Below the pieces are notes generated by a model, which did not search any database, had not been told where the DNA came from, and worked only from the letters and a program-made list of their open reading frames with translations. A stretch of 64,000 bases of DNA from Streptomyces albireticuli (lineage in GTDB: Bacteria; Actinomycetota; Actinomycetes; Streptomycetales; Streptomycetaceae). A program made the position numbers and the translations under genes. The stretch is from NCBI RefSeq assembly GCF_002192455.1, contig NZ_CP021744.1:5055501-5119500 (forward strand). Reading direction: 5' to 3'. Each line of letters begins with the position of its first letter. Position 1 is the stretch's first letter. This document shows positions 39,344 through 49,727 of the stretch, piece after piece.

Positions 39344-39856
39344 CTAGCGCACCCAGCCCGTGAAGCTCTGTCCGACGGTCCGGGCCTTCTCCGCCGCACG
39401 CGGCCGGTTGCCGCCGTCGACCGCGGCCGAAACGGCGCGTACCAGCCACGCGTTGACCGACAACCCCTCACGGCTCGCGGCCTCCTCGGCGCGGGTCTTG
39501 AGGTGGGCCGGCAGCCGCAGATTGACGCGGGCGGTGCCGCCCTCGTCGCCGTCGGCCGGGGCCTTGAGCGGTTCGGCGGGCGCGACCGGCTCCGTGGTGG
39601 CACCACCGTCGGTGGGCGGTGGCGTCACCACGAAGTCGGGGTCCAGCCCGCGCAGCCGTACGTCGACCGAGCCGGGGGCGAGTTCACGGGTGATCTCGTC
39701 CATCGCGGCGGAGAGCACGTTGAGCATGGTCAGCCGGGTCGCCGACTCCAGAGGAGCGAGGAGCCGCTCGGCCAGCTCGCGCGCTTCGTCGCCGCCTGCC
39801 TCGGCGGCCACCGCGAGTTCACGGCGGAGGGTGTCGACATACGGGGTGAGGTCCAT
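39344..39856 (-). CDS. Ribbon-helix-helix regulator with an N-terminal helical domain
   Basis: This 170-residue protein has a C-terminal ribbon-helix-helix domain (about 107-150): the strand ARVNLRLPAHLK, a helix with EEAASREGLS, and VNAWLVRAVSAA. This is the HicB/Arc-type DNA-binding fold. Residues 1-60 are helical and include MDEITREL. No HicA toxin gene is adjacent, so it is probably a transcriptional regulator of this operon rather than an antitoxin. A 9-bp dyad lies 9 bp upstream of its ATG. Confidence 0.8.
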   Translation of the reverse strand: MDLTPYVDTLRRELAVAAEAGGDEARELAERLLAPLESATRLTMLNVLSAAMDEITRELAPGSVDVRLRGLDPDFVVTPPPTDGGATTEPVAPAEPLKAPADGDEGGTARVNLRLPAHLKTRAEEAASREGLSVNAWLVRAVSAAVDGGNRPRAAEKARTVGQSFTGWVR

Positions 39857-39865
39857 GACGTCATC

Positions 39866-39886
39866 ATGGCACCACTATGGCGCCAT
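39866..39886. promoter_or_regulatory. Operator-like dyad before the ribbon-helix-helix gene
   Basis: ATGGCACCA (39866-39874) and TGGCGCCAT (39878-39886) form a dyad with one mismatch, just upstream of the start. The same half-site recurs at 40024-40053, which suggests autoregulation. Confidence 0.55.
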
Positions 39887-40636
39887 GCGCAAACCCCGGA
39901 GGAGCCTTGGGCGGGGCGGACGGGCAGAAACTCGCTCTACCTGCGAAAACGTGCGTGGGGCCACCTGGATGGAGATGGCGTCGTGTGTGCTCACGGGGCG
40001 CTGGGGGTGCCGGCTGGCATCACATGGCACCACCTGGTGTCATGTGGTGCCATGTGGTGGTGCGGAGGGGTGTCGGCCCCCTTGCTCCGCCCCGCCTCGT
40101 CGCGCATGCCGGCCGGCTTCCGGAGCTCTGCGGGCTGGAAGACTTCCTGGTGGGTTGCGCCAACTCAGCGTACTGAACGGTGCGTTTGCGTGTCTTTTCC
40201 GACCAAAAGGGATTTTCTACAGTCTAATCTGATGTGTCAGACCCTTGAGGGCCGGGCCTCATTCGTCCGAAGCCTGATCTGTCTGGGCCCTCGTCGACGG
40301 GGTCCCAGGAAGTCCCTGGGGAAACCCCTGAGAAGGGGGCGCAAATGAGGTGTCATCGTCGGAGGTCTCCGCGCCGGTACGGCCGGAATGTGCATCAGGC
40401 GGCTCGACTGTGGGCTTCTCTCGCCACAGGCGTGTACTGGGCCCTCCGCCTGGTGCGCGAGCTCTGCATCGACCGGTAGCGGCAACTTCTGCCTCATGCG
40501 CAGAGGTTGACGCCATGACGGCCGGCCCGTGTCGCGGGCAGCGACCGAGCCGTCCACTCGGGGTGCGGCCGGCATGGACGGGTGCGAGACGGAAGCCGCC
40601 CGCCATGGCGCCCGACCTGGAAGGGCCACGCGAAAA
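39887..40636. other. Gene-free stretch between the ribbon-helix-helix gene and the tRNA
   Basis: No convincing gene is seen. A cluster of half-sites occurs at 40024-40053: ATGGCACCA (40024-40032), TGGTGTCAT (40035-40043) and TGGTGCCAT (40045-40053). A locally AT-richer stretch lies around 40170-40250. The longer open frames here are shadows with no family signal. Confidence 0.5.
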
Positions 40637-40660
40637 CGCCCCTCCCGGCAGGGAGGGGCG
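40637..40660 (-). terminator. Rho-independent terminator after tRNA-Arg
   Basis: A perfect 10-bp stem (40637-40646 with 40651-40660) with a 4-nt loop is followed on the minus strand by TTTT. It starts 17 bp beyond the tRNA 3' end. Confidence 0.9.
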
Positions 40661-40676
40661 TGCGGTGCGGAGCGAG

Positions 40677-40749
40677 CGCCCCCGGCAGGACTCGAACCTG
40701 CGGCCAAGCGCTTAGAAGGCGCCTGCTCTATCCACTGAGCTACGGGGGC
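40677..40749 (-). tRNA. tRNA-Arg (anticodon UCU)
   Basis: The minus strand folds into a complete cloverleaf: acceptor GCCCCCG with CGGGGGC, D-stem GCTC with GAGC, anticodon stem GGCGC with GCGCT and loop CTTCTAA, and T-stem GCAGG with CCTGC around TTCGAGT. The anticodon TCT (genomic AGA at 40714-40716) reads the rare codon AGA. The discriminator base is G. CCA is not encoded. Confidence 0.97.
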
Positions 40750-41045
40750 CGGTACGTGCGGCGGTCGCGGACGGCTGAAGCCCCGGGCTCGGTGGTGCCG
40801 TGACCTTGCCGGGGACAAGGATAGGGCTCCGCTCACCTCGTCCCGGTTGCTTCACCTCCGTGCCACGATGTGGAGGTTTGGTGAAGCGGTCCTGATAATC
40901 GCAGGCAGGTACGAATCTTGCATCGTTTTTTACGCATCAGGCGACGGGTGTTGTGTACTCGTTATGCCTGAGCAACATTCGCCACGCCTCGCGCGCCACG
41001 GGGCATACGCTTCAAAATCACCACAGAATTGGGCATTCTGCACCT

Positions 41046-42713
41046 GTGGCGACCTTGGACGTACGGCCCCGGCTGCTCGACGCGCTGACCGCACTGCGTG
41101 ATCGTGTCGAAGCCGCGCGCTTCCCGCTCCCCCTTCCCGGCGCCGCCCGCGCCCGGCGAAACCGCGCCGAACTCCTGGCGCAACTCGATGACTACTTGGT
41201 GCCCCGGTTGTGCGCCCCCGAAGCCCCACTGCTCGCGGTGGTCGGGGGCTCCACCGGAGCCGGCAAGTCCACCTTGGTGAACTCCCTGGTGGGCCGGCGG
41301 GTCACTGAGGCGGGGGTCCTACGGCCGACGACCCGTACGCCAGTGCTGGTCTGCCACCCCGACGACCACCACTGGTTCGCCGGCACCCGGGTGCTGCCCG
41401 AGCTCCGCAGGGTCTGGGTGCCCGTCCAGGAGACGGTCCCCGAGCCGCACGCGGCCGGGGAGGCCGACGGCGGTGAGGGGAACGGCCTCGACACGGACCT
41501 CGACGCGGACACGGACGACGCGGGCGGCGAACTCCCCGCGCTGCGCATCGAGACCGACCGCACCCTCCCGCGCGGACTCGCCCTCCTCGACGCCCCCGAC
41601 GTCGACTCCCTCGTCGCGCGCAACCGCGAGCTCGCGGCCGAGCTGATCTGCGCCGCCGACATCTGGGTACTCGTCACCACCGCCACCCGGTACGCCGATG
41701 CGGTGCCCTGGCACCTGCTGCGCACCGCCAAGGAGTACGACGTCACCCTCGTCACCGTCCTCGACCGGGTCCCGCACCAGGTCGCCCTGGAGGTGTCCCG
41801 GCACTACGCGGCGCTGCTCGCGGCCGCGGGCCTCGACGACGTGCCGAGCTTCACCATCCCCGAACTCCCCGAGTCCGCGGGCGGCGGCAGCGGACTGCTG
41901 CCCGCCACCGCCGTCGCGGGGCTGCGCGCCTGGCTCGACCAGCGCGCCCAGGACCCCGCAGCCCGCACCGTCGCCTCCGCCCGTACGGTCGCCGGGCTCC
42001 TCGCCTCGCTCCGCTCCCGCCTGCCCGCCCTGGCCGCCGCCGCGGCGATGCAGCACGCCGCCTCCGTAAGGCTGCTCCAGCGCGTCGAGGACGCGTACGG
42101 GCGCGCCTCCGACCGCGTGGGGCGGGAGATCACCGCGGGCGAGGTGCTGGCCGGCGACGCCCTCACCCACTGGCGCGGCCACCCGCACGACAGCACCGCG
42201 GACGAGCTGCTCACCGCGCTCACCGGCTCCCTCGCGGCCCTGCTGAGCTGCGCGGTCGCCGCCGCCGACGAGGACATCGCGACCTGCTCCGCCGGGGACC
42301 CGGCCGCCGGGACCGTGCTCGCCCCGCGCGACCCGGACGGCGCCGCCGGCCGGATCGGCGTGGCCGTACGGCGCTGGCGGCGCTGCCTGGAGGAGATCGC
42401 GGAGGAGGAGGTGCGGGCGGCCGAGCGGGGCGCGGGCGTCGACCCCGACCGGATCGGCGCGCTGCTCGCCGTCTCCCTCCTCGGCGGCCGCCGGGCCCGC
42501 GGCGAGGCCGGCGAGGGCCTCGCCGAAGCCCTCGGCGCCCAGGGCGTCCTGCGGCTCCGCGACCGCGGCCGACGGCTCCTCGCCGACTGCGTCGAGCACG
42601 TCCTCGACGCCGAACGGGACCGCCGCGCCGCGCCCCTCGAAGCCTTCGACGTCACCCCCGATCATCAGGTCGACCTCATCGCCGCCCTGTCCGTATTTCA
42701 GAGGGAGAGGTGA
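41046..42713 (+). CDS. Dynamin-like/YfjP-type GTPase, first of a pair
   Basis: This 555-residue protein has a G domain with a P-loop GGSTGAGKSTLVNSL near residue 63-77, a Thr-containing switch (RPTTRTP) and LLDAPDVDS as the G3-like motif; a clear NKxD motif is not evident. The C-terminal half is helical. It is encoded with a second, membrane-linked GTPase (GTGA overlap), like the DynA/DynB dynamin-like pair that supports sporulation septation in Streptomyces; identity with that pair is a guess. The GTG at 41046 is chosen because the upstream extension is not protein-like and lies in the promoter (TTCAAA-N17-CATTCT), which would give a leaderless mRNA. Confidence 0.8.
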   Translation: MATLDVRPRLLDALTALRDRVEAARFPLPLPGAARARRNRAELLAQLDDYLVPRLCAPEAPLLAVVGGSTGAGKSTLVNSLVGRRVTEAGVLRPTTRTPVLVCHPDDHHWFAGTRVLPELRRVWVPVQETVPEPHAAGEADGGEGNGLDTDLDADTDDAGGELPALRIETDRTLPRGLALLDAPDVDSLVARNRELAAELICAADIWVLVTTATRYADAVPWHLLRTAKEYDVTLVTVLDRVPHQVALEVSRHYAALLAAAGLDDVPSFTIPELPESAGGGSGLLPATAVAGLRAWLDQRAQDPAARTVASARTVAGLLASLRSRLPALAAAAAMQHAASVRLLQRVEDAYGRASDRVGREITAGEVLAGDALTHWRGHPHDSTADELLTALTGSLAALLSCAVAAADEDIATCSAGDPAAGTVLAPRDPDGAAGRIGVAVRRWRRCLEEIAEEEVRAAERGAGVDPDRIGALLAVSLLGGRRARGEAGEGLAEALGAQGVLRLRDRGRRLLADCVEHVLDAERDRRAAPLEAFDVTPDHQVDLIAALSVFQRER

Positions 42714-44971
42714 CCACCGTGCCCCAGGCCGACAGCCACGACGTGGACGTAGCCGACAGCCGCACGGCCGGATCCGCGGCCGGTCCCGCCGACGGCGGTG
42801 CCGGCACCCGTGCCGCCGCCCACGCCGACGGCCGGACCGGCGACCGTGCCGACGGCCATGGGGACGACGGCCCCGGCGGCCGGTCCGAGCGCCGGGCCGC
42901 CGAGGAACCCCGCCGCCCGCGTGAGCACCCCGCCGAGCCCGGAGGAGCCGAGGACCGCCGCCCCGGCCTCGACGCCGAAGCCCTCCACCGCGCCTGGGAC
43001 GACGGGCTGATCGCCCGCCGCGCCCGCCCGGAACGCCCGCCCCGGCAGGCGGAGGCACAGCCCCCGGTGAGCGCGCCCCCGCGCCCGCAGGCCGCCTTCG
43101 ACCCCCGCTCCGCGGGCCCCCGTCTCGGCACCGTCCTGCGGCCGCGCCTGGACGCCCTGCGCGAGCTCGTAGGGCTCTCCGGAGCCCGTCTGGACCGGCG
43201 GACGCTCGCCGAGGCCGGCCGTGTCCTGGAGGAGGCCGCCGCACGTCAGCGGCTTTCGCTCGACCTTACGGTCGTCGCGCTCGCGGGTGCCACGGGCAGC
43301 GGCAAGTCCACCCTGTTCAACGCCCTCGCGCGCACCCAGCTCTCCGACACCGGTGTGCGCAGGCCGACCACGTCCGCCCCGATCGCCTGCGCCTGGACGG
43401 ACCGGGCCGACCGGGCCGACGGGCTCCTGGACCGGCTCGGCATCCCGCCCAGGTCGCGGAGACAGCCCGTCCGCCCGTACGACCCGGGGCTGCACGGGCT
43501 CGTCCTGCTCGACCTGCCCGACCACGACTCGGCGTCGGCCGGCCACCGCGAACAGGTCGACCGGCTGCTGGCCCTGGTGGACGCCGTGATCTGGGTGGTG
43601 GACCCGGAGAAGTACGCGGACGCGGTGCTCCACGAGCGCTACCTGCGGCCGCTCGCCGGGTACGCCGAGGTGACCTTCGTCGTCCTCAACCAGATCGACC
43701 GGCTGTCGGAGGACGCCGCCGACCAGGTGCTGGACGACCTGCGGAGACTGCTCGACGAGGACGGCCTGGCGCTCGGCGAGCACGGCGAGCCGGGCGCCAC
43801 CGTGCTCGCCCTGTCCGCCCTGACCGGCAAGGGCCTCGGTGAACTCCGCGAGACGCTCGCGCAGTTCACCGCCGCCAGGTCGGTCGCGGAGCGGCGGCTG
43901 ATCGCCGACGTCGACGGCGTCTCGGCGCGGCTGCGGCCCGCGTACGTGGCCGACGGGCGGCCCGGCCTGACGGACCGCGCGCGCCAGGAGTTCGAGGACC
44001 GGCTGGCCGAGGCCGTCGGCGCCCAGGCGACCGGCCTGGCGGCGGAACGCGCGTGGCTGCGGGACGCCGGACGGGCCTGCGGGACGCCGTGGACGGTGGC
44101 GCTGCGCTGGTACGGGCGGCGGCGGGCGGCCTGGGGCGGCGGCCCGTCGGGCGGCCCCGCGACGGGTACGGGCACGGAGGCCCGTACGGACGCGGGCACC
44201 GGGGCGCGTACGGGCCCGGGGCACGCCGCCGGGCCCTTGCCCGACACCTTCCCGGACCCCGTCGCCGGGCGGGAGACCCCCGTCCCCCGGCCCGCCGCGC
44301 CGGTCCTCAGCCATGAGCCGTCCTCGCGCCGCACCGTCTCCCGCCCGCTCGTGGAGCAGGCCGTACGGACCCTCGCGTACGAGGCCTCCGCCGGGCTGCC
44401 CGACCCCTGGGCGCGGGCCGTGCGCGAGGCGGCCGGGCGCGGTGCGGAAGGGCTGGCCGACGCGCTCGACGCGGCGGCGGGAGCCCTGATGGCGGGCGGT
44501 TCGGCCGCGGTGGGACGGGGCCGCGGAGCACGTGCGTCCGCGGCGCGCGGCGGCCCTGGAGGCACGGGCTCCGGGCGTACGGGCGTGTGGCGCACCCGGG
44601 GCGGTGGGGCGCCCCGGGTGGTGCGGCCGGGCTGGTGGGCCGTGGCCGCGACCGCCCAGTGGGTGCTCTCGGCGCTGCAACTGCTGGGGACCGCGTGGTT
44701 GCTGGGGACCCTGTTCGGGATGTGCGCCGGGGAGTGGTGGATCGCCGGGCTGGTCCTCACGGGCGGCGGGGCGGGCGGCCCCGCGCTGGAGTGGGGGTGC
44801 CGGGTGGTGGCGCGCGGGCCGGCGCGGCGGCACGGGCTGGAGACGGAGCGCCGGCTGCGGAGCGTGGCGGCCGGCTGCGGGCGGGAGCGGGTGCTGGAGC
44901 CGGTCGCGGCGGAGCTCCTGCGGTACCGGGAGGTACGGGCCCAGTTCGTGATCGCGGCGGGCGGGGCCTGA
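42710..44971 (+). CDS. Membrane-associated YfjP-type GTPase, second of a pair
   Basis: This 753-residue protein begins with a disordered, Asp/Arg-rich region (1-115) and then has a GTPase domain: P-loop GATGSGKSTLFNAL, RPTTSAP, LLDLPDHDS as G3 and LNQIDR as G4. A helical region follows, and two hydrophobic helices near 645-695 anchor it in the membrane. The layout matches the larger partner of a bacterial dynamin-like pair. The GTG at 42710 overlaps the upstream stop; GTG 42719 is also possible. Confidence 0.82.
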   Translation: MTTVPQADSHDVDVADSRTAGSAAGPADGGAGTRAAAHADGRTGDRADGHGDDGPGGRSERRAAEEPRRPREHPAEPGGAEDRRPGLDAEALHRAWDDGLIARRARPERPPRQAEAQPPVSAPPRPQAAFDPRSAGPRLGTVLRPRLDALRELVGLSGARLDRRTLAEAGRVLEEAAARQRLSLDLTVVALAGATGSGKSTLFNALARTQLSDTGVRRPTTSAPIACAWTDRADRADGLLDRLGIPPRSRRQPVRPYDPGLHGLVLLDLPDHDSASAGHREQVDRLLALVDAVIWVVDPEKYADAVLHERYLRPLAGYAEVTFVVLNQIDRLSEDAADQVLDDLRRLLDEDGLALGEHGEPGATVLALSALTGKGLGELRETLAQFTAARSVAERRLIADVDGVSARLRPAYVADGRPGLTDRARQEFEDRLAEAVGAQATGLAAERAWLRDAGRACGTPWTVALRWYGRRRAAWGGGPSGGPATGTGTEARTDAGTGARTGPGHAAGPLPDTFPDPVAGRETPVPRPAAPVLSHEPSSRRTVSRPLVEQAVRTLAYEASAGLPDPWARAVREAAGRGAEGLADALDAAAGALMAGGSAAVGRGRGARASAARGGPGGTGSGRTGVWRTRGGGAPRVVRPGWWAVAATAQWVLSALQLLGTAWLLGTLFGMCAGEWWIAGLVLTGGGAGGPALEWGCRVVARGPARRHGLETERRLRSVAAGCGRERVLEPVAAELLRYREVRAQFVIAAGGA

Positions 44972-45010
44972 GCCGAGGGGCGGTGGGTGAGACCCCTGTG
45001 GGGGGCCGCG

Positions 45011-45019
45011 TTGTCCACA
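45011..45019 (+). promoter_or_regulatory. DnaA box upstream of ssb
   Basis: TTGTCCACA matches the Streptomyces DnaA-box consensus exactly and lies 109 bp before the ssb start. A weaker relative, CGTCCACAG, follows at 45030-45038. It may tie ssb expression to replication initiation. Confidence 0.55.
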
Positions 45020-45127
45020 ACCGCCCGCGCGTCCACAGGGCCCGGCGAACTCCCGGCGAGGAAGGCAGCATGAGCTCACGTCAGCGCGGCGGCGCGTGGC
45101 GCGGAGCAGCGGGGGAGGCGGTCCGGA

Positions 45128-45679
45128 ATGAACGAGACAGTGGTGACGGTCGTGGGAAACGTCGCGACGCAGCCCGACTTCAGGGAGGCGGCGAACGGCT
45201 CGGCCGTCTCACGGTTCCGGCTGGCGGCGACGGTGCGCCGCTGGGACCGCGGCAAGGAGGAGTGGGCGGACGCCTACACCAGCTTCTACACGGTGTGGGC
45301 CTGGCGGGCGCTCGCGGAGAACGTGGTGGCGTCCGTCGGCATCGGCGAACCGGTCATCGTGCGCGGGAAGTTGCGGATCCAGGAGCGGGAGGACGGGGAC
45401 CGGCGGTGGCTGTCGGCGGACATCGACGCCGCGTCGATCGGCCATGACCTCGCCCGGGGCACCTCGGCCTTCCGCAGGGTGTCGCCGTCCAGGCCGCTGC
45501 CGATCGAACCGGTGCGGATGGTGGCGGCGGTGCCGGAGCGAGTACCGGAGCGCGTGACCGCCACGGCGTCGGCAGGAGCGGCGGAACGCGCATCGCGGCG
45601 GCCCCCGGAACAGGACGTAGAGCCGCCCCCGGAACGAGCCCCGCGACCGGCCTCGGAACCGGTCGTCGAACCGGCTTGA
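45128..45679 (+). CDS. ssb: Single-stranded DNA-binding protein (SsbB type)
   Basis: This 183-residue protein has an N-terminal OB fold (about 1-110): VVTVVGNVATQPDFR, SRFRLAATVRRWDR, GIGEPVIVRGKLRIQ. The rest is a Pro/Glu/Arg-rich tail without the acidic Asp-Asp-Ile-Pro-Phe end of the main SSB, as expected for the second SSB paralogue of Streptomyces, which is linked to chromosome segregation during sporulation. GGGGGAGG precedes the ATG. It follows the GTPase pair, which supports a developmental setting. Confidence 0.9.
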   Translation: MNETVVTVVGNVATQPDFREAANGSAVSRFRLAATVRRWDRGKEEWADAYTSFYTVWAWRALAENVVASVGIGEPVIVRGKLRIQEREDGDRRWLSADIDAASIGHDLARGTSAFRRVSPSRPLPIEPVRMVAAVPERVPERVTATASAGAAERASRRPPEQDVEPPPERAPRPASEPVVEPA

Positions 45680-45735
45680 AATGGGGGATTTGCCCCAGTG
45701 ATTTATCGATAATGCCAGGTCAGGTGGCGTGTGAG

Positions 45736-45763
45736 GGTAACGATTCCGATTCGGATCGGTTGA
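45736..45763 (+). promoter_or_regulatory. ECF-type, BldN-like promoter of the surface-protein gene
   Basis: GGTAAC (45736-45741), 16 nt, GGTTGA (45758-45763). It has the same geometry as the chaplin promoter and one mismatch per element from the CGTAAC-N16-CGTTGA form recalled for BldN. Another ECF sigma factor could also use it. Confidence 0.5.
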
Positions 45764-45901
45764 GCAGTGCCCTGAGTGGGGATGATCACCAGCTCGCTCT
45801 TTAAGATCACGTTCGCAGCACGTGGCAACGGGGGCGTCTGAGTTTTGAGTTCGCTGGCGAGGCGCATCGACATGGTTCTGCGATCGCCCGGAAGGAAATC
45901 G

Positions 45902-47341
45902 ATGATTTCTGTCATGAGGCGGAGGGCTGTCCGCTGTGCCGCAGCGGCGCTGGTGTCGGGCCTGGCCGCGGTAGGCACGATAGCCGCGGGGGGACCGGCG
46001 GTGGCGGACGACGCGCCGCAGAGCCCCGGCGGGGTCACCGCCACGCTCGGCAGGATCACCGCGGGATCCGGCGCCGTCGTGCACGACCGGCGCAAGACCG
46101 GGGAGATGACGGCCGGTCTGTTCGAGATGAAGGTCGACGGCGGCGGCTCGCTCCAGACCTACTGCGTCGACATACTCACCAACACGGTGGACGGCGCGCG
46201 GTACAAGGAGGTGGGCTGGGGCGAGTCGTCCCTGCACGCCAACAAGAACGCCGGGAAGATCCGCTGGATCCTCCAGCACTCCTACCCCCAGGTGAACGAC
46301 CTCGCCGCGCTCGCCAAGGACGCCGACACGGGCGCGCTGAACGCCGATACGGCCGCCGCCGGCACCCAGGTCGCCATCTGGCGCTACTCCGACGGCGTCG
46401 AGGTCGACGCCAAGGACCCCGCCGCCGAGAAGCTCGCCGACTACCTCTACAAGAACGCCCGCGACACCGACGAGCCCGAGGCGTCGCTCAGGCTGACCCC
46501 GCCGGCGGTCTCCGGGCGGTCCGGCCAGAAGCTCGGCCCGGTCACCGTCCACACCAACGCGAGCAGCGTCACCGTCAGCCCCTCCGGTGAGGCCGCCGCC
46601 AAGGGCGTGCGGATCGTCGACAAGGACGGCAAGCCGGTCACCTCCACGCGCGACGGCGGCGAGCTCTTCTTCGACGTGCGGCCGGGCGTCCGCGACGGCT
46701 CCCTGGCCCTGCGGGCCATGGCCGCCACCAAGGTCCCGGTCGGCCGGGTCTTCATCGGCGACCACACCACGACGCAGACCCAGATCCTGGCCGGCTCCAG
46801 CGAGAGCACGGTCTCGGCCTCCGCCACGGCCACCTGGGCGACGAAGGGCGCCATCCCGGCCCTCTCCGCCCGGAAGAACTGCGCCAAGGGCGGCGTGGAG
46901 GTCACCGCCGACAACCAGGGCGACGCCCCCTACACCTTCGAGCTCGACGGAGCGAAGCACACCGTCCCGGCCGGCCGGACGGAGACGATCTTCGTGAAGG
47001 TGGCCGAGGACCAGGCCTACAAGTTCACGATCAGGGGACCGCACGGGCTCGCCCGGACCTTCTCCGGGATCCTGGACTGCGCGACGGCGGAGACCGGCGC
47101 GGCCGCCACCACCGACGGCGGCGGGGCCGGCACCAAGGCCACCCTCGCCTCCCGGATGAGCCCGGCCTCGACGGGCGGCACGGGCAAGGGCACCGTCAAC
47201 GCCTCCGTGGACGGTGACCTCGCGGTCACGGGCGGTGGCAACGCCAACCCCACGTTCACCGGAATAGCGATCGCCCTGATCGTCGTCGGCAGCGGCGCGG
47301 TCTACCTCCTGCGCCGGGAGAAGGCGGCCTCCGGGGAGTGA
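45902..47341 (+). CDS. Thioester-domain (TQXA) surface protein with sortase signal
   Basis: This 479-residue secreted protein has a signal peptide (to about residue 35, ending PAVA), then a thioester domain. Cys88 in TYCVD and Gln156 in GTQVAIW are the residues that form the internal Cys-Gln thioester used for covalent attachment in Gram-positive adhesins. Beta-rich regions follow. The C-terminus has LAVTG, a hydrophobic helix and RREK, which is a class E-type sortase signal for cell-wall anchoring. The ATG at 45902 has AAGGAA upstream; earlier in-frame ATGs at 45845 and 45872 would spoil the signal peptide. Confidence 0.9.
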   Translation: MISVMRRRAVRCAAAALVSGLAAVGTIAAGGPAVADDAPQSPGGVTATLGRITAGSGAVVHDRRKTGEMTAGLFEMKVDGGGSLQTYCVDILTNTVDGARYKEVGWGESSLHANKNAGKIRWILQHSYPQVNDLAALAKDADTGALNADTAAAGTQVAIWRYSDGVEVDAKDPAAEKLADYLYKNARDTDEPEASLRLTPPAVSGRSGQKLGPVTVHTNASSVTVSPSGEAAAKGVRIVDKDGKPVTSTRDGGELFFDVRPGVRDGSLALRAMAATKVPVGRVFIGDHTTTQTQILAGSSESTVSASATATWATKGAIPALSARKNCAKGGVEVTADNQGDAPYTFELDGAKHTVPAGRTETIFVKVAEDQAYKFTIRGPHGLARTFSGILDCATAETGAAATTDGGGAGTKATLASRMSPASTGGTGKGTVNASVDGDLAVTGGGNANPTFTGIAIALIVVGSGAVYLLRREKAASGE

Positions 47342-47362
47342 CCCCGGGCGTCCTCGGGCGGG

Positions 47363-47391
47363 GCCGGTGATCGAATCCGCTGATCACCGGC
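47363..47391 (+). terminator. Hairpin terminator after the surface-protein gene
   Basis: A perfect 10-bp stem GCCGGTGATC/GATCACCGGC with a 9-nt loop, 22 bp past the stop. No T-run. Confidence 0.7.
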
Positions 47392-47595
47392 TCGCGGCCG
47401 CCGTCTCCGGCCGCCCCCCGGCCGCCTCCGGTCACCGCGAGCCGCCCCGGACAGGCGGCCGCGGGGCCCGGACCGGAGCGAGATCGTCGGCCAACCCGTT
47501 TCCGTCAAGGGGTACCGGTGCGGCAAGATGGGGTGTATCTGCCCTCACGCGGCGGAGCCGCACATTGGCCCTTCTCGATTGCCGGACGGTTTCTC

Positions 47596-49260
<1,665 letters not shown>

Positions 49261-49262
49261 CC

Positions 49263-49727
49263 GTGGCGCGCCACCTCTACTCCTGCCCCCTGCGCTGGTC
49301 GGACATGGACGCCTTCGGCCATGTGAACAACGCGGTCTTCATCCGGTACCTCGAAGAGGCGCGGATCGACTTCATGTTCCGGCTGGCGCCGGGGGAGGGC
49401 AGCACGTCGTTCCAGGGCGGGTCCGTCGTGGCCCGGCACGAGATCGACTATCTGCGCCCCCTGGTCCACCGGCATGCGCCGGTGACCGTGGAGACGTGGG
49501 TGACGAAGGTGGGCGCGGCCTCCCTGACCGTCGCCTACGAGGTGAAGGACGAGGAGCAGATCTACGTCCGGGCCTCCACCGTCGTCGTGCCCTACGACTT
49601 CGAGGCCGGCCGGCCCCGCCGGATCACCGCCGAGGAGCGGATGTTCCTGGCGGACTTCCAGGACGACGCCGGCCGGGAAGGCCAGGAGGAGCCGGGCACG
49701 CCCGCGAAGGGGGCCGTCGCCGCATGA
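49263..49727 (+). CDS. Acyl-CoA thioesterase, hotdog fold
   Basis: This 154-residue protein shows the 4-hydroxybenzoyl-CoA-thioesterase/YbgC-type pattern: LRWSDMDAFGHVNNAVFIRYLEEAR with the catalytic Asp, then EIDYLRPLV. It hydrolyses an acyl-CoA of unknown chain. The GTG at 49263 lies two bases after the ettA stop, so it is probably in the same transcript. Confidence 0.9.
   Translation: MARHLYSCPLRWSDMDAFGHVNNAVFIRYLEEARIDFMFRLAPGEGSTSFQGGSVVARHEIDYLRPLVHRHAPVTVETWVTKVGAASLTVAYEVKDEEQIYVRASTVVVPYDFEAGRPRRITAEERMFLADFQDDAGREGQEEPGTPAKGAVAA

Noticed and set aside
39344..39856. HicAB toxin-antitoxin system
   Set aside because: The ribbon-helix-helix protein resembles HicB in its DNA-binding part only, and no toxin gene is next to it.
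40170..40680. Integration (att) site or element remnant beside tRNA-Arg
   Set aside because: No integrase, no direct repeat of the tRNA 3' end, and a normal terminator follows the tRNA.
40237..40836. 199-residue minus-strand open frame across the tRNA region
   Set aside because: Its sequence is the usual false translation of a tRNA-Arg gene and its flanks; the cloverleaf is complete.
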